Positions 50,819 through 60,800 of a stretch of DNA of 64,000 bases are shown here, piece after piece. The notes beneath the pieces are model-generated. The model did not search any database, was not told the origin of the DNA, and worked only from the letters and a program-made list of their open reading frames with translations. Every line of letters begins with the position of its first letter. Position 1 is the first letter of the stretch. The position numbers and the translations under genes were made by a program. Origin of the DNA: Chitinophaga sp. (GTDB lineage: Bacteria; Bacteroidota; Bacteroidia; Chitinophagales; Chitinophagaceae); assembly GCF_017745275.1 (NCBI RefSeq), contig NZ_JAGHZS010000001.1, positions 1,178,001 to 1,242,000 of the forward strand, written 5' to 3'.

Positions 50819-52084
50819 ATGTCCCCTACCCGTATAAACCGGCTACTGGCTGGCTTCTTGCTGCTAGCCTTACCTTGTAGCAGCCAGCAACAAATTCCTA
50901 AAAAAAATATCGCGGAGATCCGGTCTATTGATCCTGCCGACACCAACTTTTCTGATCTTGAAAGTATCAAGACCGCCATCGGCGACACCCGCATTCTCTT
51001 ATTGGGAGAACAAACGCATGGCGAAGGATCAACTTATCTAGCCAAAACAAGGCTCATTAAATACCTTCATGAACAGCTGGGATTCAGTGTGCTGGCTTTT
51101 GAAAGCGGCTTCTATGACATGGCCCGCATCTGGGAAAACACGCTTCACGGCAGCCCTATTCAAAAAGAAATTCCCGGCAGTTTATTTTACATGTATGCGC
51201 AGAGTAAACAGATGTTTCCTTTGTTCGACTATATACAATCCAAAGTACATCAGCCGGATGAATTGACCGTGACTGGTTTTGAGAGTCAACATTCCGGAGA
51301 AAAAGCAAAAACACTGCTGTTCCCTGACTTTGAAAATTTCCTGAAAGAAAGGAATCCTTCCCTGTTAGGTGCCGACTGGGAAATTTTCAGGAGGCTCTCC
51401 GTAGCTACAATGGCTTCCAGGTCCTATCGCCCGGCGGATGATGAGAAGAAAGCTTTCTTCCGTGAACTGGCGGCGCTAAAGAAATCCTTATCTCCCAACG
51501 ATGTAACCCCTGACAATCATTTCATCAACTCCGGTGGATTCTGGTACCGCGTAGTAGCCAGCATTGAATCAGAAGCACTGCGCTACTGGGGAATGGTAAC
51601 AGGTAATGAAATGGCGGTCCGGGATCTGCAGATGGCGGAAAATATTATCTGGCTGGCGGAAAAAGTATATCCCGGGAAAAAGATCATTGTATGGGCGCAT
51701 AACGTTCACGTATCTAAAGGTACACAAAGCATCAAAACAGCTATAGATCCGGTGAACAGTTTCTTCTCTACTTATACACCACTGGGAGTAACAGTGCACC
51801 AACATTTTGGCAAAGCCGCTTATACCATAGGCTTTACTGCCGCAACGGGCACCTTCATCGACTTCAATAATGGCAAACTGCAAACTATTTCACCATTGGA
51901 TCCTAACAGCGTAGAAGCCATACTTTCCAACACCGGCTACAAGTATAGCTTTACTAACTACCGGGCATTAAAAGGCAAGCGGGCAACAGGTATGCTCATG
52001 GACTACATTCCCGGAACCACCATATGGCCGGAAGTGTTAGACGGACTATTCTTCATTAAAAACGCTACGCCGGTAGACCGGTAA
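50819..52084 (+). CDS. erythromycin esterase-like protein
   Basis: 421 residues with a signal sequence (residues 1-20, LLAGFLLLALPCSSQQ; the site could be a poor lipobox). The family pattern is complete: RILLLGEQTHGEGSTYLAKT with Glu64 and His67, VLAFESG with Glu95, and IIVWAHNVHVSKGTQ with His294 and His297. The His/Glu centre of this superfamily opens macrolide lactone rings in Ere enzymes, but most genomic members are remote, and their substrate is unknown. A role in resistance is therefore not implied. It is followed after 75 bases by the GH97 gene on the same strand. Confidence 0.82.
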   Translation: MSPTRINRLLAGFLLLALPCSSQQQIPKKNIAEIRSIDPADTNFSDLESIKTAIGDTRILLLGEQTHGEGSTYLAKTRLIKYLHEQLGFSVLAFESGFYDMARIWENTLHGSPIQKEIPGSLFYMYAQSKQMFPLFDYIQSKVHQPDELTVTGFESQHSGEKAKTLLFPDFENFLKERNPSLLGADWEIFRRLSVATMASRSYRPADDEKKAFFRELAALKKSLSPNDVTPDNHFINSGGFWYRVVASIESEALRYWGMVTGNEMAVRDLQMAENIIWLAEKVYPGKKIIVWAHNVHVSKGTQSIKTAIDPVNSFFSTYTPLGVTVHQHFGKAAYTIGFTAATGTFIDFNNGKLQTISPLDPNSVEAILSNTGYKYSFTNYRALKGKRATGMLMDYIPGTTIWPEVLDGLFFIKNATPVDR

Positions 52085-52159
52085 CAGCGGCCGCAGGCAG
52101 CCATCCGTTGCTTTTATATAAAATAACGAGTAATTTCAACCCTTATACAACTTTAAGGG

Positions 52160-54115
52160 ATGATGAAATTAAAAGGATGGCTGCTTGCATGGATAGCCTC
52201 CACCGGCAGCATGGCTGCGGTAGCACAGGAGTACACATTACATTCGCCGGATGGCAAAACGGAATTACGTATAACCGTAAAAGATAGTATACGATATACC
52301 GTATCGTTTAACGGGAAAATGCTGCTACAACCGGCTACCGTTGGGTTGTCTACCTCTCTTGCACAGGATGGCCCGTGGAAAGTGGCGAATACTAAAACCA
52401 GTACCGTCTCCCAATTACTGCATCCGGTAGTTCAACAGAAGTTTGCCTCCATCGAAGATCATTACGATCAGTTGCAGCTCAACTTTAAAAATCGTTTTAC
52501 CCTGCAATGGCGTGCCTACAACAATGGTATCGCCTGGCGCTGGCTCGTGAACGCCAAAGGTGCATGGCAGGTAACCAATGAAACCGCTAACTTCTCCTTC
52601 CAGCCTAAAGACAGTGCGTGGTACCCTGTAGAAGATGGTTTCTTTTCCCACAATGAGCGCCTTTATCACCACCTGGCCATTAGCCAGATCAAAGAAAAAC
52701 AAAGCCTGGCCAGCTTGCCTGCCTTGTTTAGTGTAGACGGCGTAAAGCTCCTTGTTACGGAAACGGCCCTGCTCAATCATGCCGGCATGTGGCTGAACGG
52801 AGCAGGTGATAATACCATCCACGCAGTATTTCCCAACTATCCCATCAAAAAAGTGGCGACCTCCGACCGGGACGAACACGTAGAAACCCGCGAAAACTTC
52901 ATCGCCAAAAAAGAAGGCCCCGCAGAACTCCCGTGGCGTATTGTAATGATTGCACCGGAAGATAAAGACTTGCTTGTAAATGAGCTGCCTTATCAACTGG
53001 CAGCGCCTTCTGCCGGCGACTATAGCTGGGTGAAACCCGGCAAAACCATCTGGGACTGGTGGAACAATAACAATGTATACGGCGTAGATTTCCGCGCCGG
53101 CGTTAATACCGCCACCTACAAATATTATATTGATTTTGCCGCTAAATACGGCCTTGAATACGTAGTATTCGACGAAGGCTGGAGCGATACCCGGAGCCTG
53201 TTGAAAGTAGCGCCAGAAATGGATATGGAAGAACTCTCCCGCTACGCTGCTGCTAAAAAAGTAGGCATCGTGCTATGGGCAAACTGGCTGGCGCTGGACC
53301 AGGAACTGGATGCTTCGCTCAACCTCTTCGCCAGATGGGGCGTGAAAGGTATCAAAGTTGACTTTATGCAACGCGACGATCAGCAAATGGTCAATTTCTA
53401 CGAAAGAGTGGCCAAAGCTGCTGCTGCACGCAAAATGCTGGTAGACTTCCACGGCGCACATAAACCTGCAGGGCTACAACGTACATACCCCAACGTAATT
53501 TCCTTTGAAGGCGTATACGGCCTGGAGCAAAGCAAAGGCGATGAAAGCAAATCTATTTCTCCCGAACATAACGTGACGTTTCCTTTTATCCGCATGGCGG
53601 CTGGCCCGGCAGACTATACCCCCGGTGCCATGCTGAATGCACAAAAAGACGACTGGGCCCCACATTGGACCAACCCCATGAGCATGGGTACACGCTGTCA
53701 TCAACTGGCGATGTATGTGGTATATGAAAGTCCGCTGCAAATGCTGGCGGATAATCCTACCCACTATTACAAAGAACCGGAATGTATGCAGTTCCTGCAG
53801 GCCGTTCCTACCGTATGGGATACCACCATTGTACAACAGGCCAGTGTAGGGAATTATATCCTCACTGCCCGTAAAGCCACTAACGGCGACTGGTACGTGG
53901 GCGGCATGACTAACTTCACCGCACGTACGCTAACATTGGATTGCAGCTTCCTGCCGGCAGGCACTTACACGATGCATACCTGGAAAGATGGTATCAATGC
54001 AGATAGAAATGCCCAGGATTATAAGATGGAGGAAATTACTATAGACAGGAATTCCAAAGTGCCCGTAGTGATGAGCATGGGCGGTGGATGGGCAGCGAGA
54101 ATAGTGAGAAAATAA
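52160..54115 (+). CDS. GH97 family glycoside hydrolase
   Basis: 651 residues with a signal peptide (KGWLLAWIASTGSMAAVAQ). The N-terminal beta-sandwich (YTLHSPDGKTELRITVKD), the catalytic barrel (LEYVVFDEGWSD, WGVKGIKVDFMQRDDQQM, NVISFEGVYGLEQSKGDESK) and the C-terminal domain (WYVGGMTNFTARTLTLDCSF) match GH97, which contains inverting alpha-glucosidases (SusB) and retaining alpha-galactosidases. Asp401 in KVDF and Glu450 in SFEGVYG occupy places like the nucleophile and acid/base of the retaining type, so an alpha-galactosidase-like activity is favoured. The protein is periplasmic. An AraC regulator follows on the same strand across 144 bases but has its own promoter. Confidence 0.9.
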   Translation: MMKLKGWLLAWIASTGSMAAVAQEYTLHSPDGKTELRITVKDSIRYTVSFNGKMLLQPATVGLSTSLAQDGPWKVANTKTSTVSQLLHPVVQQKFASIEDHYDQLQLNFKNRFTLQWRAYNNGIAWRWLVNAKGAWQVTNETANFSFQPKDSAWYPVEDGFFSHNERLYHHLAISQIKEKQSLASLPALFSVDGVKLLVTETALLNHAGMWLNGAGDNTIHAVFPNYPIKKVATSDRDEHVETRENFIAKKEGPAELPWRIVMIAPEDKDLLVNELPYQLAAPSAGDYSWVKPGKTIWDWWNNNNVYGVDFRAGVNTATYKYYIDFAAKYGLEYVVFDEGWSDTRSLLKVAPEMDMEELSRYAAAKKVGIVLWANWLALDQELDASLNLFARWGVKGIKVDFMQRDDQQMVNFYERVAKAAAARKMLVDFHGAHKPAGLQRTYPNVISFEGVYGLEQSKGDESKSISPEHNVTFPFIRMAAGPADYTPGAMLNAQKDDWAPHWTNPMSMGTRCHQLAMYVVYESPLQMLADNPTHYYKEPECMQFLQAVPTVWDTTIVQQASVGNYILTARKATNGDWYVGGMTNFTARTLTLDCSFLPAGTYTMHTWKDGINADRNAQDYKMEEITIDRNSKVPVVMSMGGGWAARIVRK

Positions 54116-54190
54116 CACCTCCTCACAAGTAATCCTGGTTGTCTAAATGAAAGGTTTTAGCGCCAGCAACGCAAGTTTGGCATAGTTTCA

Positions 54191-54235
54191 TGTCGGATCT
54201 ATACAAGAACATTTCACAGCGAAGCACTAATTTTG
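54191..54235 (+). promoter_or_regulatory. promoter of the AraC gene with putative AraC-binding element
   Basis: GTCGGATCTATACAAG (54192-54207) stands exactly 20 bases before TAATTTTG (54228-54235), a full TAnnTTTG box. The same 16-base element, with one base changed, stands exactly 20 bases before the -7 box at 55222-55229. Position and spacing suggest an activator site that covers the -33 region, possibly bound by the AraC protein itself. Confidence 0.62.
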
Positions 54236-54259
54236 TAAAAAAAACAGGACAGCCCTGAT

Positions 54260-55096
54260 ATGAAAGCAGACATTTACCAGCCAAGCCTCCCATTAAGCAG
54301 GTATATCGACAATTATATGATTGTTGATATCGACTGGAAAGCTGTCAATCAGGAATATGCTGTTTGGCGGCTGATCCCTTTCGGGCAGACTTCCATGTTG
54401 TTTCTGTATGGAGATCTGCATCAGTACAACATGGAGGGAGCGCAGTTTGACATGTTGCAAACACGGCGTGCGTTTATGGTAGGTCAATTGACCAAACCTA
54501 TCTGGCTGAAATTTTCAGATCATACCAGGCTGGTGAAAGTACAATTTAAACCTGGCGGCATACATCAACTGCTACCGGTAAATATGCAGGAATTCACCAA
54601 TGTTCCCAGTGTAGACCTGGAGGCTGTATGGGGATACACCGTCAACCTCCTCCTGGAGCAGCTCTTTGAGGCTACGAGTGATGAGCAACGTGTAGCATTA
54701 ATGAATCAATTCTTAGAGGCGCGTTTATATCCTGCTTCCGGTTTGATTGATTATGTAGATTTTTCTATTCAGCAACTCCGGAAGAATAAGGGCAATGTGG
54801 CGGTCCAACAGTTGGAAGATCAACTTGGTATTAGCAGCAGGCACCTGGAAAGACTATTCCGTACAAGAATAGGGCTTTCTCCTAAAGAGCTGGGTAAAAT
54901 TATGCGTCTTAATTTTGCTTTAAGCCGGTTAAAGGAAGCAGATATTTCTTTATGTGCCGTATCGCACGATGCCGGTTATTATGATCAGTCGCACTTTTCA
55001 AGGGACTTCAAAAGCATAGCTGGCGTGGCTCCCTCCAAACTTTTATCGGAAAGTGCTACCGAGCTTTTTGTCACCAATGGTAAATGCTTTATATAA
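54260..55096 (+). CDS. AraC family transcriptional regulator
   Basis: 278 residues. The N-terminal part (about 1-160; YQPSLPLSRYIDNYMIVDID, TRLVKVQFKPGGIHQLLPVN) is the sensor-like domain of the DUF6597 type often joined to AraC. The C-terminal double helix-turn-helix (VQQLEDQLGISSRHLERLFR, LCAVSHDAGYYDQSHFSRDF) has the classic GYYDQSHFSRDFK signature. No ligand pocket can be identified. A repeated element with fixed spacing to the -7 box is found both upstream of this gene and upstream of the next one, so auto-control and activation of the downstream unit are likely. The gene ends in a good terminator. Confidence 0.9.
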   Translation: MKADIYQPSLPLSRYIDNYMIVDIDWKAVNQEYAVWRLIPFGQTSMLFLYGDLHQYNMEGAQFDMLQTRRAFMVGQLTKPIWLKFSDHTRLVKVQFKPGGIHQLLPVNMQEFTNVPSVDLEAVWGYTVNLLLEQLFEATSDEQRVALMNQFLEARLYPASGLIDYVDFSIQQLRKNKGNVAVQQLEDQLGISSRHLERLFRTRIGLSPKELGKIMRLNFALSRLKEADISLCAVSHDAGYYDQSHFSRDFKSIAGVAPSKLLSESATELFVTNGKCFI

Positions 55097-55127
55097 ATCC
55101 ATCGATTTATAGCCCCAAATAAATGAT

Positions 55128-55160
55128 AAGCCACATCAAAAGATGTGGCTTTCTATTTTT
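55128..55160 (+). terminator. rho-independent terminator of the AraC gene
   Basis: AAGCCACATC (55128-55137) and GATGTGGCTT (55142-55151) form a 10-bp stem with an AAAA loop, followed by a run rich in T (to 55160). Confidence 0.85.
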
Positions 55161-55185
55161 ATAAGGACTCCTTTCATTAATACAG

Positions 55186-55229
55186 GTCGGATTTATACAA
55201 GTTTATTAATTACAATCATCGCATCTTTG
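55186..55229 (+). promoter_or_regulatory. second promoter with the putative AraC-binding element
   Basis: GTCGGATTTATACAAG (55186-55201) differs by one base from the element at 54192-54207 and is also exactly 20 bases before its -7 box, here CATCTTTG (55222-55229). The first ATG downstream is at 55252. The pair defines a candidate operator for the regulator encoded just upstream. Confidence 0.62.
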
Positions 55230-55251
55230 CATTATTAAATAACCTTCAAAA

Positions 55252-55353
55252 ATGAATATCAACATCATTACCCCAATTGCCTGTATCCCCATCGGGCCCC
55301 CACTTGCAGTTATTACTGCCAATATACCTCAACCTTTATTCAAAAAATATTAA
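55252..55353 (+). CDS. 33-aa ORF behind the AraC-type promoter (possible 5' part of a split gene)
   Basis: The first ATG after the promoter opens a frame for 33 residues (NINIITPIACIPIGPPLAVI, then a tail ending FKKY) that ends at TAA 55353. It ends next to an A6 run at 55342-55347. The following 107-codon frame has no ATG and lies one base back; that frame is open across the whole of this small ORF. It is therefore possible that both are one gene of about 150 codons broken by an indel at the A-run, or that this is a real small peptide. Confidence 0.4.
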   Translation: MNINIITPIACIPIGPPLAVITANIPQPLFKKY

Positions 55354-55379
55354 GGTATTGTTACTGTAAAAACTGCCTC

Positions 55380-55703
55380 TTGCCAGCCAAACACAATACA
55401 TATATCGCTCCAGGAGTAACCTTTACCTGGCACCAACCGAAAGGGTTATTCACTGCTAACGTCAATGAGCATTTATTGCTGTTGACAACAGCAGCGGGAG
55501 AAGTATTGATAGCATATATTAAGCTGATCAGGGCTTATTATTCATCTTTTGATGATCATAAAAAAATTATAAACTATTACTATACAGAAATTGGAAAGAA
55601 ATTAGCCGCTATTGACGCTATTATTCAGCCTGAAGATATCTCCCGTTTAATACACCAACTGGGATGCCTCACCGACTGGCCCCGTCACCAGCCTTTGCAC
55701 TAA
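55380..55703 (+). CDS. hypothetical protein, TTG start (possibly the 3' part of a split gene)
   Basis: 107 codons from TTG 55380. The frame is open further upstream, but contains no ATG. The product has HNTYIAPGVTFTWHQPKGLF, EHLLLLTTAAGEVLIAYIKL and a helical C-terminus (YYTEIGKKLAAIDAIIQPED). No family is recognised. In the extended reading the residues before the TTG include four Cys (YCYCKNC), which may be chance. It is placed under the same AraC-type promoter as the preceding small ORF. Coding seems likely because of the composition, but the true start is uncertain. Confidence 0.45.
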   Translation: MPAKHNTYIAPGVTFTWHQPKGLFTANVNEHLLLLTTAAGEVLIAYIKLIRAYYSSFDDHKKIINYYYTEIGKKLAAIDAIIQPEDISRLIHQLGCLTDWPRHQPLH

Positions 55704-55830
55704 TAAAACGTACCCAAAAAATTAAATACAATTCATTGCTTACTATTTACAGCAGGCTTCATTTACCTGCGTACTTCTCAATGATGAACTACCCCATATG
55801 TATTTTTCAAATTGTCATAAAATAAGATTC

Positions 55831-57129
55831 ATGTATTCATTTTTAAAAAACTCCAAAACGGTGCTGCTAATGAGCATTATGCTGATTAGTATGTACAGCT
55901 GTAAAAAGAATGATAATCAACCTGTGCCCACACCCCAACGTGGTACCATACACGAAAAAGGCACTCCGGCAGGAGAAGCGGTAACGGCTAAAATAGGCCC
56001 TGCCGGCGGAACATTAACCACTACCGATGGACGGATGAAACTAAATGTACCAGCAGGCGCAGTGACAAAAGAAACTGATTTTATTATCCAACCGGTTACC
56101 AATACCCTGCCAGGCAGCCCCGGTAACGCTTATCGCTTGTTACCGGAAGGACAAACTTTTACCAAACCGGTAACGCTCACTTTTCACTACAACAACAATG
56201 ACCTGGAAGGTACCGCTGCACAGGTACTATTCCTGGCCTTTCAGAGCGCCGACGGTATATGGAGATGTATGCCACAAACAGCACTGGATGAAGCAGCTCA
56301 TACACTCACCGTAAATACCACGCATTTCAGCGATTGGGCGCCCTTTGCAGAATTTTGGTTAAATGTAGACAAACACGAACTGAAGCCCAAAGGCTCCACC
56401 ACCGTAGATATCTCCTCCCCTTTCCTGCTGGAACCACTGGTGAAGGGTGATCCCATGGAAATAGCCGATACCCATGCGGAAGACAATCCAAAAAACATAA
56501 AGAACTGGCAAATATTCCAGGCAGGTAAGCTCACTGTTGAATCCAATAACAAGCGCGCGCTTTATACCGCCCCGGATCAGATCCCTCCTCATAACCCGGT
56601 GCAGGTTACCGTGGAAATATACAACTTCATTCCGCCGGGATATGTACGTCCGGGCGCTACCGGCAAAGCCATACTGATGTCTAATATCTATATTGTAGAT
56701 GAAACCTATTTCATCGCAGAAGTAGATGGCATTCCCTATAACCTTAGCGGCATTTTATATACCATGGAAGATGGAAGGCTGGTGATCAATGGCAATCTGT
56801 CTGCCGGATCAAATATTATGTTGGTGACCATCGGTACCAACACCGGCTTCTATCCCTTTGCTACAGAGGAAAATGGTGGCACCGGCATTGCAGTATATAA
56901 CGGCGGGCCCGGCATCGGATATGTACATGAATATACCCCCTGTGAGTCGGACGCTATTGCCTCTCCCGGCGGAATATCCATACAAAAAAAGGAAAAGTCC
57001 GGAGACGTGGAATATGTAGAAGGCTCCTTTAATGCTACTGTATATAAAGAAGAAGGCTTATGCCCACACCTGGTTGTACGCCAGAAAAATATAAAAGGAA
57101 GCTTCCGTGTGATCAGAAGAGTAGAATAA
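55831..57129 (+). CDS. lipoprotein with ZU5-like domain
   Basis: About 432 residues from ATG 55831, which gives a good lipoprotein signal ending in SMYSCKKNDN; an ATG at 55798 adds eleven residues without purpose. Residues about 40-180 match a ZU5-like domain: IGPAGGTLTTTDGRMKLNVP, AGAVTKETDFIIQPVTN, LLPEGQTFTKPVTLTFHYNN and the final HFSDWAPF. ZU5 modules occur in surface and adhesion proteins. The C-terminal 200 residues form beta-rich sequence of unknown family (VDGIPYNLSGILYTMEDGRL). The next gene lies 34 bases on and is also a lipoprotein. Their function is unknown. Confidence 0.7.
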   Translation: MYSFLKNSKTVLLMSIMLISMYSCKKNDNQPVPTPQRGTIHEKGTPAGEAVTAKIGPAGGTLTTTDGRMKLNVPAGAVTKETDFIIQPVTNTLPGSPGNAYRLLPEGQTFTKPVTLTFHYNNNDLEGTAAQVLFLAFQSADGIWRCMPQTALDEAAHTLTVNTTHFSDWAPFAEFWLNVDKHELKPKGSTTVDISSPFLLEPLVKGDPMEIADTHAEDNPKNIKNWQIFQAGKLTVESNNKRALYTAPDQIPPHNPVQVTVEIYNFIPPGYVRPGATGKAILMSNIYIVDETYFIAEVDGIPYNLSGILYTMEDGRLVINGNLSAGSNIMLVTIGTNTGFYPFATEENGGTGIAVYNGGPGIGYVHEYTPCESDAIASPGGISIQKKEKSGDVEYVEGSFNATVYKEEGLCPHLVVRQKNIKGSFRVIRRVE

Positions 57130-57163
57130 CTCCATTCCTAACATCTATTAAACATTGGTTAAC

Positions 57164-57757
57164 ATGACCTATAAATTACTCCGTTCCATAGCAGGAACTG
57201 GCCTGGCCTGCCTGCTGTTAAGCATGAATATCGCCTGCAAAAAAAATAAGGACGACAACAGCATACCTGTTACTCCCCGTACAGACATTACCGCGGATGT
57301 TTCCGGCGTCTCCTGGTTTGGCCTGGATGAAACAAACATGGACCCTGATCAACATTTCAGTCTTACAGTATATAATCCAACAACCGGTATCTGGTTTAAC
57401 AATGCACCTACACCATGGGATATGGTACCCCGTCCGGGCAATGGCATCCGTTTCAGTGCAAATGGTGACTTTGAGATTTGTCGCTTTACCAACTCTGGTA
57501 TGGGTGGCCTGAAATCATATGCATTCTTTTATATGAAAGGTACCGCTGAACAAAATGGAAACGATATTATGCTACATCCTACTATTTACCGGAATAAATA
57601 CCATAGTGTGAGTGATCCCGGCCTGAACTACGACAAAGAACTACCCAGAGAAGCAATGAAAATAAAATACGCCACGCACCGCTATACCAACGGTTGGGAT
57701 CATGTAGACATCACCTGGAGTGACAATACCGTTTCCCGTTACTACCGGCGTTACTAA
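57164..57757 (+). CDS. hypothetical lipoprotein
   Basis: 197 residues from ATG 57164; a TTG nine bases earlier is a less likely start. The lipobox is SMNIACKKNKDD. The mature part has aromatic, beta-rich text (ADVSGVSWFGLDETNMDPDQ, IRFSANGDFEICRFTNSGMG, KYATHRYTNGWDHVDITWSD). I recognise no family. It follows the ZU5 lipoprotein on the same strand and ends before a strong bidirectional terminator. Similar small proteins in Bacteroidota often serve as surface or periplasmic accessory proteins, but no role is evident. Confidence 0.6.
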   Translation: MTYKLLRSIAGTGLACLLLSMNIACKKNKDDNSIPVTPRTDITADVSGVSWFGLDETNMDPDQHFSLTVYNPTTGIWFNNAPTPWDMVPRPGNGIRFSANGDFEICRFTNSGMGGLKSYAFFYMKGTAEQNGNDIMLHPTIYRNKYHSVSDPGLNYDKELPREAMKIKYATHRYTNGWDHVDITWSDNTVSRYYRRY

Positions 57758-57781
57758 ACGTAAAAAACATACTGCAATAAA

Positions 57782-57815
57782 AAAGGCCATCTCAGTAATC
57801 TCTGAGATGGCCTTT
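57782..57815. terminator. bidirectional terminator
   Basis: Perfect 14-bp stem: AAAGGCCATCTCAG (57782-57795) and CTGAGATGGCCTTT (57802-57815) around TAATCT, with A-rich and T-rich flanks. It separates the lipoprotein gene from the convergent GH16 gene. Confidence 0.88.
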
Positions 57816-57821
57816 CTACAT

Positions 57822-60800
57822 CTACAATTTAATCAGCCGTATCACTTCCGACTTTCCTCGTCCTTCCAAAGTCAATAAATACATGCCATTCTTCAAACGA
57901 CCAAGGCTTTCACTGATCCGGCGTGTTCCTGGCGTGATCTTCCAACGGAATACCACGATGCCTGCAGCATCTACCAAAGTAGCTCTTTCATAAGCTTCCT
58001 GGAATACGATGTTGAGTTGTTCGGTAAAGGGATTAGGATAGACCCGTGTTTTAGTCAGCGTAATGGTTTTAGGTTGCGTCATTGCGGATGACTGCATAGC
58101 AGATAACGGCTGTATAGGTGTACAGTTGTCGATGTTAAACCAATTGAATTTAAAGGTACCGGCTCTCACATGAATGCCGGTATACGTCAATGCCGGCAAC
58201 GTGATGGTGTCGCTGATAGTTTGCCAGGTACCACCGGTATTCGGAATATTAATGACGCCATAAAGCACACCTCCACTGCCTACGCCGGCCTGTGCTGCCG
58301 CAGTAGTTAACACCCGCAAACGTACATTGTATTTACCCGCTGTGGGCACTACCAGGTTGTTATACGCAAACCAATCGCTTAGTTTCAAATTGGTAAAGTT
58401 TTGCCCACCGCCTATATCTGTGCAGGTTTCCTTCACTGGTCCGGAGATATAAGAAGAAGCGCTTTCTGCTTCATACCGGTTATTCACGGCGCAGTTATAT
58501 GCGGCAACACGTACATTGGTAGATTGACTCACCCCACTCACGGTAGCGGTTACACTAAAATTACCCACGGTGCTGTCTGCGGTAAACAATCCAGCCGGAC
58601 TAATACTGTTGCCTGTGCCGGTGACGGTCCACGTAAGGCCGGCCATGTCTATTACATTGTTGGCGGCATCGTACCCGGTAGCGGTAAACTGTTGTGCTGT
58701 ACCAGCCGGCAGCGTTACATCCGCAGGCGTGATTTCAATCCTGGCCGGTGGCGGCGCCACGCAATCATCTATCGAGAACCAATTGAATTTAAACGTACCT
58801 GATACCACGTGTATACCTGTATAAGTCAGCGCTGGTAATGTGATGGTATCCCTAATCGTTTTCCACACCCCACCGGTAGACGGAATGTTAATGGTGCCAA
58901 AGGTCTGGCCACCATGACCTACCGACACCTGTGCTGCTGCAGTAGACAACACACGTAAGCTGATGTTATACCTGCGGGCCACGGGCACATTCAGGGTGTT
59001 ATAAGCAAACCAGTGACCGGCGTACAAATTCTTATAATCCTGTCCGCCGCCCACATCAGTACAAGTTTCCAGCACCGGGCCGGAAGATAATGACGACGCC
59101 GATTCTGCTTCATATTTCCCGTTTATAGTACAACCATAGGCAAGTGTAACAATAGCCGTATCTGTAATAGCACCGGCAGTTAAGGTAACCTGGTAATTGC
59201 CGGTAGTATTACCTGCGGTGAGCACGCCATTGGCCTGGATGCTGTTACCAGCGCCGGTTACCGCCCACACTTTGGAAGCAGGTAATGGCATCACGCTATC
59301 GGTTTGATCATAGCCTTTAGCCGTAAAGGTATAGGTAGATCCTACCGGGATCGTCACGGTGTCCGGAGTGATCCGGATCCGTGTCAGCACCGGCAATGGC
59401 AACACTTTAACGATAGCAGCACCAATGACGCTGTTGTCTTTCGCCTGCACCGTAAAGTACCCGGAGGTATCCGCGGCAGTGAATAAGCCGGTTTGACTGA
59501 TCATCTGGTGACTGTTATTCACCATCCATTCCGGTGTAATAGCCATCTTCACACTATCCTGGTCAAACCCGGTGGCAATGTATTGCTGTGTAGCCAACGC
59601 TACTACAGACACGGAATCAGGCGTCACTTTAATCCTGTTCAGCGTTACCGCCTGGGCCGGGATGATCTTCAGCCAGTTAAAATTCCATCCGGAGCTGTTA
59701 GACAGGATACGGATGGTTTGCGTACCCTGCTTTAATGTAAAAGCGGGCGAAGTGATGGTATACCAGTTCTGCCAGCCGCCGGAAACAGGCAGGCTCATAG
59801 TAGCCAGGTTAGCGCTATCCAGCTGGACAGACAGGCTGGATAATGTATTCGCCGCCACCCGGAACTGTATGCGATATAATCCGCTGTCCGGAACACTCAG
59901 ATCGTATTCCATCCAGGTACCTTTGCCGATATAGCTAATATTTAGGTTACCACTGGTATCCGACACCGGTTCTGTGCAACAGGTATTGCTGTTATCAAAT
60001 GCCTCTGCCTCTATCCTTGCCGGTACAGGTTTGTAGTTGGTAGCGCGGATATTGGCGTAGGTGGTAGCAGAACGGGTAATGGTATCTACAGTAGCCGTTG
60101 CCGTTATAGTGCCCGACGATTGAAAAGTAGCTTTACCGCTGGCAGTAATAGTGTTGCCGGCACCGGTAATACTCCATACCGGGTTGATGGCAATAGGACG
60201 GCCGTTCTGGTCGTTCGCGGTGGCGGTGTACTGAATCACTTTACCAGGCAGCAATACCTGGTTGCCCGGCGATATCATAATGGTATCCAGCATTGGTGTT
60301 CCCAGGCCTTTCTGGTAGATTCTCACATAGTCTACGTTCATGCTATCGGGCCAGTTGGAATCCGTAATATTTCCACCCATACCACCACCAATAGCGAGGT
60401 TCAGGATCACATGAAATTGCTGATCGAAGGGCCAGTCTTTCCAGTCTGTTTGCGGATTAGCATACGCATATATGCGACTGCTATCATAGGTGAAAATGAG
60501 GGAATCGGCAGACCACTCCATCGCATACACGTGATAGGCCGTATTTACATCCGGGATAATTTTTGAGCCGGTAAGATGCCCGCCATTTGTCCAGTTACTA
60601 TTCTTCGTATGTACGGTAGACATCACATTGCCGAGGTTATTCCCTACTTCTTCCATGATATCCAGCTCCCCACTGGCGGGCCATCCGCCATATACACTGT
60701 AGGTAGGCATCAGCCAGATAGCCGGCCATGATCCTTTGGCTTTGGGTAGTTTAGCCCGTACTTCTACTTTGCCGTAAAGGATATCCATCTTGCCCTGTGA

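Noticed and set aside
50819..52084. acquired macrolide resistance gene
   Set aside because: The esterase superfamily motif is present, but the exported form in an environmental Bacteroidota genome and lack of mobile elements do not support a resistance role.
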